Shown in pieces: positions 29,864 to 36,810 of a stretch of DNA of 64,000 nucleotides (positions are counted from its first letter, which is position 1; each line of letters opens with the position of its first letter). A program made the position numbers and the translations under genes. The DNA is from Balneatrix alpica DSM 16621 (GTDB lineage: Bacteria > Pseudomonadota > Gammaproteobacteria > Pseudomonadales > Balneatricaceae). The stretch lies in NCBI RefSeq assembly GCF_000619885.1, contig NZ_KK211040.1, forward strand, positions 62,001-126,000. Direction: 5' to 3'. The notes beneath the pieces are model-generated. The model was not told the origin of the DNA. It saw nothing but the letters and a program-made list of their open reading frames with translations, and ran no database searches.

Positions 29864-29897
29864 TTGTTAAAGGTGTCAAATTGGTTTTATATTAACC
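29864..29897 (+). promoter_or_regulatory. Candidate promoter with overlapping palindrome for the sugar ABC operon
   Basis: A TTGTTA -35 (29864-29869) and TATATT or TTATAT -10 (29887-29893) with 17-18 bases between. The -10 lies inside GGTT-N7-AACC (29883-29897), a possible operator in the nag divergent region (29659-29965). No NagC/NagR/NagQ gene is in the window, so the regulator is unknown. Nothing else obvious is seen in this 307-base gap. Confidence 0.4.
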
Positions 29898-29965
29898 CCG
29901 CACTTGTGTGAATCTGGTCTACTCGACCTTTCCATCGTGGGCAATAAACCAGGAGTACAATAACA

Positions 29966-31237
29966 ATGCCGTACCTCAATACCCCGGCCCGCCTTGGCGG
30001 CGCCCTGGCCCTCGCCACCACCCTGCTGGCAAACCCTGCTCTAGCCGCACAAAAGCTAGTGATTGAAAGCTGGCGCAGTGACGATGCGGTGATCTGGAAC
30101 GATGTCATTCTGCCCGCCTTCAAAAAGGCGCACCCTGAGATTGATGTCAGCTTTAACCCCACCCCTCCCGCTGATTACAACTCTGCTTTGCAGGCACGCT
30201 TGGATGGTGGTACTGCAGGCGACCTCATTACCTGCCGCCCGTTTGACCTGTCTTTAGGCCTGTACCAAAAAGGTAATCTGGCCAAACTGAACGATCTGCC
30301 AGGCCTGGAGAATTTCTCCGATGTTGCCAAGAGCGCCTGGGTCACCGATGACGGCCAAGATGTTTTCTGCTTGCCAATGGCCTCGGTTATTCACGGCTTT
30401 ATGTACAACACCCAGATTTTTGATGAGCTGAACCTGCAGCCGCCCAAGACAGAAGAAGAGTTCTTCAAGGTGCTGGAAACCATCAAAAATGAAAGCCGCT
30501 ACACACCGCTGGTAATGGGTACCGCTGATCAGTGGGAAGCCGCCACCATGGGTTACCAAAACGTTGGCCCCAACTACTGGAAAGGCGAAGAAGGTCGTAA
30601 AGCCCTGCTGGATGGCTCTGCCAAGCTGACCGATGAAGCCCAAGTCAAAACCTTTGAGCATCTGGCCAAGTGGAAAGACTACCTGGGTCGCGGTTTTGAA
30701 GCCCAAAAGTACGCCGATTCACAAAACCTGTTTAGCTTGGGCCGTGGCGCCATCTACCCTGCTGGCTCCTGGGACATCCCCACATTCCGCGCCCAGGCTG
30801 ACTTCATTTTCGGCGCCTTCCCCCCTCCCACACCGGCGGGTCAGGACACTTGCTACATCAGTGACCACACCGATATCGGCATGGGCATCAACGCCAAGAG
30901 CCCCAACCAGGAAGCAGCCCGTACGTTCCTGGAGTGGATGACTACCGAGCAATTTGCTCAGCTATACACCAACGAGCTGCCTGGTTTCTTCTCCCTGTCA
31001 AACCACAAAATTGTGGTGGAAGATCCCGTCGCACGCGAGTTCGTGAGCTGGCGCCATCAGTGTAAGTCGACTATCCGTAACTCTTACCAGATTCTGTCCC
31101 GCGGGACCCCGAACCTGGAAAACCAGTTGTGGAACGTCAGCGCCCAGGTCATCAACGGCACTATGACTCCCGCTCAAGCAACCGCAGAGTTGCAGAAAGG
31201 ACTCGAGCAGTGGTACGCCCCGCAACAGGGTAAGTAA
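29966..31237 (+). CDS. Sugar ABC transporter substrate-binding protein
   Basis: Periplasmic binding protein of 423 residues, family 1 (MalE/UgpB-like). A signal peptide covers about 1-27 (hydrophobic LGGALALATTLLANPALA followed by AQ). The mature start KLVIESWRSDDAVIWNDVILPAFKKAHPEIDV is typical of oligosaccharide-binding proteins. Genomic context (nagBKA divergent) suggests GlcNAc, chitobiose or a related amino sugar. Two permeases and an ATPase follow in order. Confidence 0.92.
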   Translation: MPYLNTPARLGGALALATTLLANPALAAQKLVIESWRSDDAVIWNDVILPAFKKAHPEIDVSFNPTPPADYNSALQARLDGGTAGDLITCRPFDLSLGLYQKGNLAKLNDLPGLENFSDVAKSAWVTDDGQDVFCLPMASVIHGFMYNTQIFDELNLQPPKTEEEFFKVLETIKNESRYTPLVMGTADQWEAATMGYQNVGPNYWKGEEGRKALLDGSAKLTDEAQVKTFEHLAKWKDYLGRGFEAQKYADSQNLFSLGRGAIYPAGSWDIPTFRAQADFIFGAFPPPTPAGQDTCYISDHTDIGMGINAKSPNQEAARTFLEWMTTEQFAQLYTNELPGFFSLSNHKIVVEDPVAREFVSWRHQCKSTIRNSYQILSRGTPNLENQLWNVSAQVINGTMTPAQATAELQKGLEQWYAPQQGK

Positions 31238-31295
31238 GTCGCTGGAGGGAGTGCTCTGAGCGCTCCCTCCGCACCACCGTGATCGAGAGAAAGAT

Positions 31296-32225
31296 ATGAA
31301 TACAACGCCAAGCACTCGTCCTTTTCCCTGGCATATCGTGGTTTTTCTGGCCCCTGGCCTGCTGATTTATTTAATGATTAGCGTCTACCCTCTGCTCGAC
31401 ACCCTGTTTTTGGCGCTCTTTAGTGAAGATGCCAGCGGCAAGGAGTTTTTCGTCGGTTTACAGAACTTCAAGACGCTACTCTTTGATGCGGTCTGGTCTG
31501 AACCCTTCTGGAATGCCCTGGGTAATAACTTCCAGTTCTTTATCATCCATATGCTGGTGCAAAACCCGGTTGGCCTGGCCCTGGCCGCCTTGCTGAGCCT
31601 GCCCAAACTTAGGTTCAGCAACACCTATCGCACCCTGATCTTTATGCCCACCATGTTATCGGTGGTGATCATCGGCTTTGTCTGGCAGCTGCTGCTGAAC
31701 CCGGTGTGGGGTATCAGTGAAGACTTCCTCTACTCCCTTGGCCTGGGCCAGTACTTTGATGCCTGGCTGGGTAAAGAGGGCAGCGCCCTGATCACCCTGT
31801 CGCTGATCTCGGTATGGCAGTTTGTCGGCATCCCGATGATGCTGATCTATGCCGCACTGCTGAACATTCCCGATGAACTGGTGGATGCCAGCGTGGTGGA
31901 TGGTTGCTCGCCCTGGAAAACCTTCTGGCACATCAAGCTGCCCTTGATACTGCCCACCATTAGCATGGTGTCGATCCTGACCTTTGTCGCCAACTTCAAC
32001 GCCTTTGAATTGATTTACGCGGTGAAAGGCGCCTTGGCTGGGCCGAACTTCTCCACTGACATCATGGGCACCCTGTTCTACCGCACCTTCTTTGGCTTCC
32101 AGCTGCAACCTGGCAGCCCCACGATGGGTGCCGCGGTAGCGACCCTGATGTTCCTGATTATTTTGGTTGGCGTGATGATTTATCTGTTCTTCATTCAGCG
32201 TCGCATTCAGCGCTTCCAGATGTAA
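31296..32225 (+). CDS. Sugar ABC transporter permease 1 (MalF/UgpA type)
   Basis: Inner-membrane permease of 309 residues with six hydrophobic spans. The EAA cytoplasmic loop that meets the ATPase is visible in IPDELVDASVVDGCSPWKTFWHIKLPLILPT (about 193-223). Second gene of the importer operon, 58 bases after the binding protein gene and 10 before the partner permease. Confidence 0.94.
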   Translation: MNTTPSTRPFPWHIVVFLAPGLLIYLMISVYPLLDTLFLALFSEDASGKEFFVGLQNFKTLLFDAVWSEPFWNALGNNFQFFIIHMLVQNPVGLALAALLSLPKLRFSNTYRTLIFMPTMLSVVIIGFVWQLLLNPVWGISEDFLYSLGLGQYFDAWLGKEGSALITLSLISVWQFVGIPMMLIYAALLNIPDELVDASVVDGCSPWKTFWHIKLPLILPTISMVSILTFVANFNAFELIYAVKGALAGPNFSTDIMGTLFYRTFFGFQLQPGSPTMGAAVATLMFLIILVGVMIYLFFIQRRIQRFQM

Positions 32226-32235
32226 GGAGCCGCCC

Positions 32236-33069
32236 GTGAATCGCCAAAACTGGTTGAAAACCCTGAGCGTGCATGCGGTGCTGCTCACCTACACCCTGAT
32301 CGCCTTGTTTCCGATCCTGGTGATTTTGCTTAACGCCTTCAAAGAACGTAAGGCTATCTTCAACGATCCGCTGGGCTTACCTAGCCTGACTAATCTTAAC
32401 TTTGCGGGCTTTGAGCAGGTGTTACTGCGCTCCGACTTCGAGCTGTACTTTGCTAACAGCCTGATTGTGACCGTGCTATCGCTGTTCTTTGTGTTGCTGT
32501 TTGGGGCCATGGCTGCCTGGGCGTTAACGGAATATAAGTTCCGGGGTGGGCTGCTGATCGCCGTGCTCTTTGCCATGGGCATTATGATTCCGATCCGCCT
32601 GGGTACCGTGAGCATTCTGCGCCTGATGGTCGATCTGAACCTGGTTAACACCCTGACGGCACTGGTGCTGGTCTATATCGCCCAAGGCTTACCCCTGGCG
32701 GTGTATATCCTGTCGGAGTTTATCCGCATGGTGCCCAAGGAGCTGAAGGAGGCGGCGCGTTGCGATAACGTCAGCGAATACCGCATTTTCTTCAGTATCA
32801 TCCTGCCGTTGATTCGCCCAGCGATGGCCACCGTAGCGGTCTTTACCATGATCCCGATCTGGAATGACCTCTGGTTCCCACTGATTCTGGCTCCGGGCAA
32901 CGAAACCCAAACTATTACCCTTGGGGTCCAGCAGTTTATTGGCCAGTTCATTACCGACTGGAACTCGGTACTGGCGGCCCTCACCCTCGCCATTGTTCCG
33001 GTATTGGTGCTTTACCTGGTGTTCTCACGCCAGTTGATTCGCGGCCTCACCGCCGGCGCCGTCAAATAA
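32236..33069 (+). CDS. Sugar ABC transporter permease 2 (MalG/UgpE type)
   Basis: Partner permease of 277 residues with six spans and the EAA loop in VPKELKEAARCDNVSEYRIFFSIILPLIRPAM (about 165-196). It starts with GTG, with GGAG 6 bases upstream. It forms the transmembrane heterodimer with the preceding permease. Confidence 0.94.
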   Translation: MNRQNWLKTLSVHAVLLTYTLIALFPILVILLNAFKERKAIFNDPLGLPSLTNLNFAGFEQVLLRSDFELYFANSLIVTVLSLFFVLLFGAMAAWALTEYKFRGGLLIAVLFAMGIMIPIRLGTVSILRLMVDLNLVNTLTALVLVYIAQGLPLAVYILSEFIRMVPKELKEAARCDNVSEYRIFFSIILPLIRPAMATVAVFTMIPIWNDLWFPLILAPGNETQTITLGVQQFIGQFITDWNSVLAALTLAIVPVLVLYLVFSRQLIRGLTAGAVK

Positions 33070-33099
33070 GCATCTACCCCGTTTTATGAGGAACCTGAT

Positions 33100-34236
33100 A
33101 TGGCTGACTTAACCTTAAAGAATCTGAAAAAGAGCTACGGCGCCGTCAACATCCTGCACGGCATTGATCTGGATATTAAAGACGGTGAGTTCGTGGTGCT
33201 GGTCGGGCAATCCGGCTGCGGCAAATCCACCTTGTTGCGGATGATCGCCGGGCTGGAGGAAATCAGCGATGGTGAACTGCTGATCGATAACAAACGCATG
33301 AATGAGCTCAACCCGGCGCAACGCGGTATCGCCATGGTGTTTCAATCCTATGCGCTCTATCCGCACATGAATGTTTATAAGAACATGGCCTTCGGCCTCA
33401 AGATTGCCGGTAAAGACAAACAGGCCATTCGTACCAAGGTGGAAGAAGCTGCCCGCATCCTGCAAATCGATCACCTGCTGGATCGTCTGCCACGGGAACT
33501 GTCCGGTGGCCAGCGCCAACGGGTAGCCATTGGTCGCGCCATCGTCCGTGATCCTAACGTCTTCCTGTTTGATGAACCCCTCTCCAACCTGGATGCCGCA
33601 CTGCGGGTACAAACCCGGGTCGAAATCGGCAAGCTACACCAGGAGCTAAACGCCACCATTATTTACGTTACCCATGATCAGGTGGAAGCCATGACCCTGG
33701 GAGACAAAATTGTCGTGATGAATAATGGCCGGGTCGAGCAAGTGGGTAGCCCGCTGGAGCTCTACCAGCACCCGGCCAACCTCTTCGTCGCGGGTTTTAT
33801 CGGTTCGCCGAACATGAACTTCCTACCAGGACAGGTGGTGGCCGCCGAAGCCAAGCAGGTGCGGGTGCGCCTGGATATCGGTCTGGAAGTGAGTCTGCCG
33901 GTCGCAGGTACAGAAGCGAAAGCAGGGGACAAAGTCACCCTTGGCATTCGCCCGGAGCATTTACAGGAACAACCCAGCCAAGGTCCCAGCCTGACGGGCA
34001 AAGTCAATCTGGTGGAGCGTTTGGGCGAGGCCAGCTACCTCTATGTCGAGTTGCCAAACGGCCAGGAAATCATCGCCAAGACCCACGGTGAAAGCCTGAC
34101 TATGCAGGGGGATTCCGTCATCCTCGGCTTTACTCCGGCCCAGGCCCATCTGTTCAACGACCAAGGCCAGAGCTGGCGACGCCAGGAGGCCGGCGAACTG
34201 CTGGAGAAGCTCTACGCCCGTGGCCATGCAGCCTAA
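33100..34236 (+). CDS. Sugar ABC transporter ATP-binding protein (MsmK/UgpC/MalK type)
   Basis: Cytoplasmic ATPase of 378 residues. Walker A GQSGCGKSTLLRM (about 37-49), Q-loop FQSYALYPHM (about 81), signature LSGGQRQRVAIGRAIVRDP (about 134-152), Walker B VFLFDEPLSNLDAALR (about 154-170) and H-loop THDQVEAM (about 190) are followed by the regulatory TOBE domain (about 235-378). Such ATPases often serve several sugar importers. The operon terminator lies about 110 bases downstream. Confidence 0.96.
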   Translation: MADLTLKNLKKSYGAVNILHGIDLDIKDGEFVVLVGQSGCGKSTLLRMIAGLEEISDGELLIDNKRMNELNPAQRGIAMVFQSYALYPHMNVYKNMAFGLKIAGKDKQAIRTKVEEAARILQIDHLLDRLPRELSGGQRQRVAIGRAIVRDPNVFLFDEPLSNLDAALRVQTRVEIGKLHQELNATIIYVTHDQVEAMTLGDKIVVMNNGRVEQVGSPLELYQHPANLFVAGFIGSPNMNFLPGQVVAAEAKQVRVRLDIGLEVSLPVAGTEAKAGDKVTLGIRPEHLQEQPSQGPSLTGKVNLVERLGEASYLYVELPNGQEIIAKTHGESLTMQGDSVILGFTPAQAHLFNDQGQSWRRQEAGELLEKLYARGHAA

Positions 34237-34342
34237 GGCAGCCAGTAACTAGCCTGCCTTAACCGAGCGACAAGTTCAGCCGAGCCCACTTCGGCCAACA
34301 AAAAAACGGCCTGTACTCTGTGGCCGCTTTCCTTCTCTCTCA

Positions 34343-34377
34343 CCCGTCTGTATCGCAAGATCAGGCGGGCTTTTTTT
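34343..34377 (+). terminator. Terminator after the sugar ABC operon
   Basis: An 8-bp stem CCCGTCTG/CAGGCGGG with one G-T pair and an 11-base loop, followed by seven Ts after a C. A weaker CGGCC/GGCCG hairpin precedes it near 34308. Confidence 0.85.
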
Positions 34378-34394
34378 GCTGCCCCCTACCAGAG

Positions 34395-34922
34395 CTACTC
34401 GTGACTCTTGCGCCGTTCCGCCATTCCCGCTGGAGGGACACCACCTTCGGCCCGTGCCTGATAGCCGTTACGATGCACCCCTTTTTGCAGTGCTGGGATA
34501 CGCTTCTCCACCACATCAATGATGACCAGCCCAAGCACTGTTAACACCGCCAGCTTAATTCCCAGGATATGATCCTGCACCCCTATCGCCACTCCGATGG
34601 CCGCCAGCATCCAGATCACCGCTGCCGAAGTCACCCCGTGAATCATGCCATCCCGGGCAATCATTACCCCAGCACCAAGAAAGCCAATACCGGTAATCAC
34701 CTGCCCCACAATACGGGTCGGATCCGTCGCCCCAGTGGAAAGTGACAACGACACTGCAATAAAAACATAGGTTCCCACACAGATCAGCATGCTGGTACGA
34801 ATCCCGGCAGGCTTCCCTAATATTTGCCGCTCCAGGCCAATAATGCCCCCAGCTAAAGCCGCGCTACCTAGCCCTGCCCAGGTCAGAGGCGCTATATCGA
34901 CTAAAATTTGCAACCAACTCAT
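34395..34922 (-). CDS. MgtC/SapB family membrane protein
   Basis: Small inner-membrane protein of 175 residues with about five hydrophobic spans. The family signature is near the start (ALAGGIIGLERQILGKPAGIRTSMLICVGTYVF, about 23-55), and VGQVITGIGFLGAGVMI follows (about 73-90). Only the MgtC N-terminal membrane domain is present, with a short basic tail in place of the C-terminal ACT-like domain of Salmonella MgtC. Family members are tied to Mg2+ limitation and, in Salmonella, to ATP synthase control; the role here is open. The leader region contains an orphan plus-strand terminator. Confidence 0.88.
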   Translation of the reverse strand: MSWLQILVDIAPLTWAGLGSAALAGGIIGLERQILGKPAGIRTSMLICVGTYVFIAVSLSLSTGATDPTRIVGQVITGIGFLGAGVMIARDGMIHGVTSAAVIWMLAAIGVAIGVQDHILGIKLAVLTVLGLVIIDVVEKRIPALQKGVHRNGYQARAEGGVPPAGMAERRKSHE

Positions 34923-35023
34923 ACAACACCTTGTGTTCTGCCGATGACAGCCCCATAGGTTGATTACGGAAGTGAGTTTCCCCGCACCTTCGGTTGTTGT
35001 ACCGGAATCTTATATGTCGCATT

Positions 35024-35051
35024 GGCCACCCTTAGGGTGGCCTCTTTTTTT
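35024..35051 (+). terminator. Orphan plus-strand terminator in the mgtC leader region
   Basis: Perfect 8-bp stem GGCCACCC/GGGTGGCC with a 3-base loop followed by TCTTTTTTT on the plus strand. No plus-strand gene lies upstream after the terminator at 34377, so it may end a small or antisense RNA. On the minus strand it has no T-run and would be only a leader hairpin for the MgtC-family gene. The remainder of 34923-35146 shows no gene. Confidence 0.7.
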
Positions 35052-35146
35052 ACCGCTGATATGTAACCGGTGAACTGCCTCATCATAGAACTCCACAATG
35101 AAATAACCTGCGGTTTATCCCTGACGATGACAGCCAGGCAGCTCGC

Positions 35147-36259
35147 TCAGGGAGACAGTAAATGCCCAGAGCGAATGGGCTCCTCCCCAGAAACAAACAT
35201 GAGCTCCATGCCAGTATGGGCATAACGCTGGCGGTTACGGGCATAGACAATCCCTTCTATAGAGGAACACAGCTCCGTCTCCGCCCCCCCTAACGGGTTA
35301 ATAACACGCAATAGCGGCTGCCCTGGACTTACCCACTGCCCTGGCTGCACCAGAAAATCCACCAATCCCGCACTGGGGGCCTTTGTCACTTCTACCGCAG
35401 CTAAGGGTTTCGGCTCACGCACCTTACTGGCCGCTTCCGGCTGCCCCTTCAACACTCCCTTGGCACGCAAATAATTCAGAATGGCCTCCGCATCAGCTTT
35501 GGCCTGCCCCGAGCTGACATCCGTCTGCCCCCGCAGCTCTACCGTGGCGGCAAAGCAGGCCATCGGGATCGCAGCCTTGGGAAAACGAGTGGCCAGATTA
35601 GCCCAGGGGCCAGAATGAGCCTCATCGAAGGGCTGTCCATTACCCGCTTCAGCATACAGAGTTACCTCACAGCCCAGATGTTGAGCCAACTCATGCCCCT
35701 GTTTGATTTGCTCACTATGGATATAAAGATGCAGTGCTGCCTCTAAATCACAGTGCAAATCCAGCAGAATATCGGCATCACAGGCCAGGCTCTGTAAGCG
35801 CAAGCGCAGGGAGTCCAGTTCATTCTCCGGCTGCAGCTCAGCCAGCGCTTCCAGCATCGCTGCCCGAATCAAGACAACATTGGCCTCTGCATCCTTGCCG
35901 AGCTTCGACTCAACCCGCCCGGCCACCAAAGCCGCCAAGTCGGTGTAATAGCGGTTAAAGTTTTGCCCACTGCCCTGCTCGAAACGCCCCAGCAGATAGC
36001 CCAGTATTTTCTGATCCAAGCCCAGCGGATTCGCCAAGGGCACCAGGATGACTTCACCCTGCAGATTACCAGCCGCCTCCTCTTGCTGTAGCGCTAAGCG
36101 TAAATAATGGGCCACCAGCATCCCCGGATGCTCATCGGCGTGTAAACCAGCCTGAATATAGACTTTTAAGCCACTACCAGGCTGACCATAGTGATAGCTA
36201 CTCACCACCTTATTGCTGTTAAGGCTGGCTTGCAGCAAAGGAAAATCGACGATTTGCAT
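35147..36259 (-). CDS. Succinylglutamate desuccinylase/aspartoacylase family protein
   Basis: Zinc carboxypeptidase-like enzyme (M14 clan) of 370 residues. Zinc ligands appear in QAGLHADEHPGMLVAHYLRLAL (His and Glu, about 37-45) and LLDLHCD (His, about 163-168). A catalytic Glu is likely in ATVELRGQTDV (about 240). The C-terminal region (about 290-370) is a barrel-sandwich-like domain (VQPGQWVSPGQPLLRVINPLGG) seen in related amidohydrolases and not in AstE itself. No arginine succinyltransferase genes are near, so AstE function should not be assumed. Confidence 0.85.
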   Translation of the reverse strand: MQIVDFPLLQASLNSNKVVSSYHYGQPGSGLKVYIQAGLHADEHPGMLVAHYLRLALQQEEAAGNLQGEVILVPLANPLGLDQKILGYLLGRFEQGSGQNFNRYYTDLAALVAGRVESKLGKDAEANVVLIRAAMLEALAELQPENELDSLRLRLQSLACDADILLDLHCDLEAALHLYIHSEQIKQGHELAQHLGCEVTLYAEAGNGQPFDEAHSGPWANLATRFPKAAIPMACFAATVELRGQTDVSSGQAKADAEAILNYLRAKGVLKGQPEAASKVREPKPLAAVEVTKAPSAGLVDFLVQPGQWVSPGQPLLRVINPLGGAETELCSSIEGIVYARNRQRYAHTGMELMFVSGEEPIRSGHLLSP

Positions 36260-36280
36260 AAGGACTCCTGACGCAGCTGG

Positions 36281-36685
36281 TTAGTGACCTGCGTTGGCAT
36301 TAGCCAACGGCAGCACTTCCACCAGCTCAAAGTGCATGGCCAGTAACGGAAAATCCGGGCTAAGGAAGTCATCTGGCCAACTATGACGCAAAATTACCCG
36401 TAAATGTTCAGCATCGCGGCAGGCTTCCGCCCGCCACAGTTTTTCTGGAATGGTCGCAAAGGTTAACTCATAACGATCGGTCACCTGCAGCCGTGCGCGA
36501 GGCCGCCCCTGGCTATCCTGCGCCAGCAATATCTGCCCGAGTTGCGCCTGATGCGGATCAAAAGACCCCGGGCGCTGGTTGTATAGACGGGATACCAAAG
36601 CTCGCTTGCGCCCAGCCAAGACGAGATGCAAGAGGGAATCATCGCCCTCGTAGTAACTCCAGAAGCGAATAATGGGCTCATCCAT
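36281..36685 (-). CDS. ASCH-domain protein
   Basis: A 134-residue protein with an ASCH fold (about 15-125): a GRKRALVSRLYN basic element, PGSFDPHQAQLGQILLAQDSQGRPRARLQVTDR and FATIPEKLWRAEACRDAEHLRVILRHSWPDDF. ASCH proteins are RNA-binding-like and some are nucleases or amidohydrolases of modified cytidine. The start at 36685 has AGGGG 6 bases upstream; an upstream extension to 36805 has no SD. It lies between polB and the AstE-like gene on the same strand. Confidence 0.85.
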   Translation of the reverse strand: MDEPIIRFWSYYEGDDSLLHLVLAGRKRALVSRLYNQRPGSFDPHQAQLGQILLAQDSQGRPRARLQVTDRYELTFATIPEKLWRAEACRDAEHLRVILRHSWPDDFLSPDFPLLAMHFELVEVLPLANANAGH

Positions 36686-36810
36686 GGTTACCCCTGATGC
36701 TTTTCTGCACAGTGCTCTGATCGATGGATAGGAATCGGATAAACATAGACCGCCAATGCGGTGAAGTCGATCCCTTGCAGCCTTATATGAAAGGGATTCA
36801 GGCACACTGA

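Noticed and set aside
34923-35023. M-box, yybP-ykoY or fluoride riboswitch upstream of the MgtC-family gene.
   Set aside because: None of the conserved core segments of these riboswitches could be matched by eye on the minus strand.
34943-35135. Repeated GATGACAGCC at 34943, 35126 and also 10517 as a possible repeat family.
   Set aside because: Only 10 bases are shared, the flanks differ and the contexts are unrelated; chance is likely.
35119-35152. Hairpin CCCTGA/TCAGGG across the stop of the AstE-like gene as a terminator.
   Set aside because: The stem is short, the loop long, it overlaps the stop codon and no T-run follows on the minus strand.
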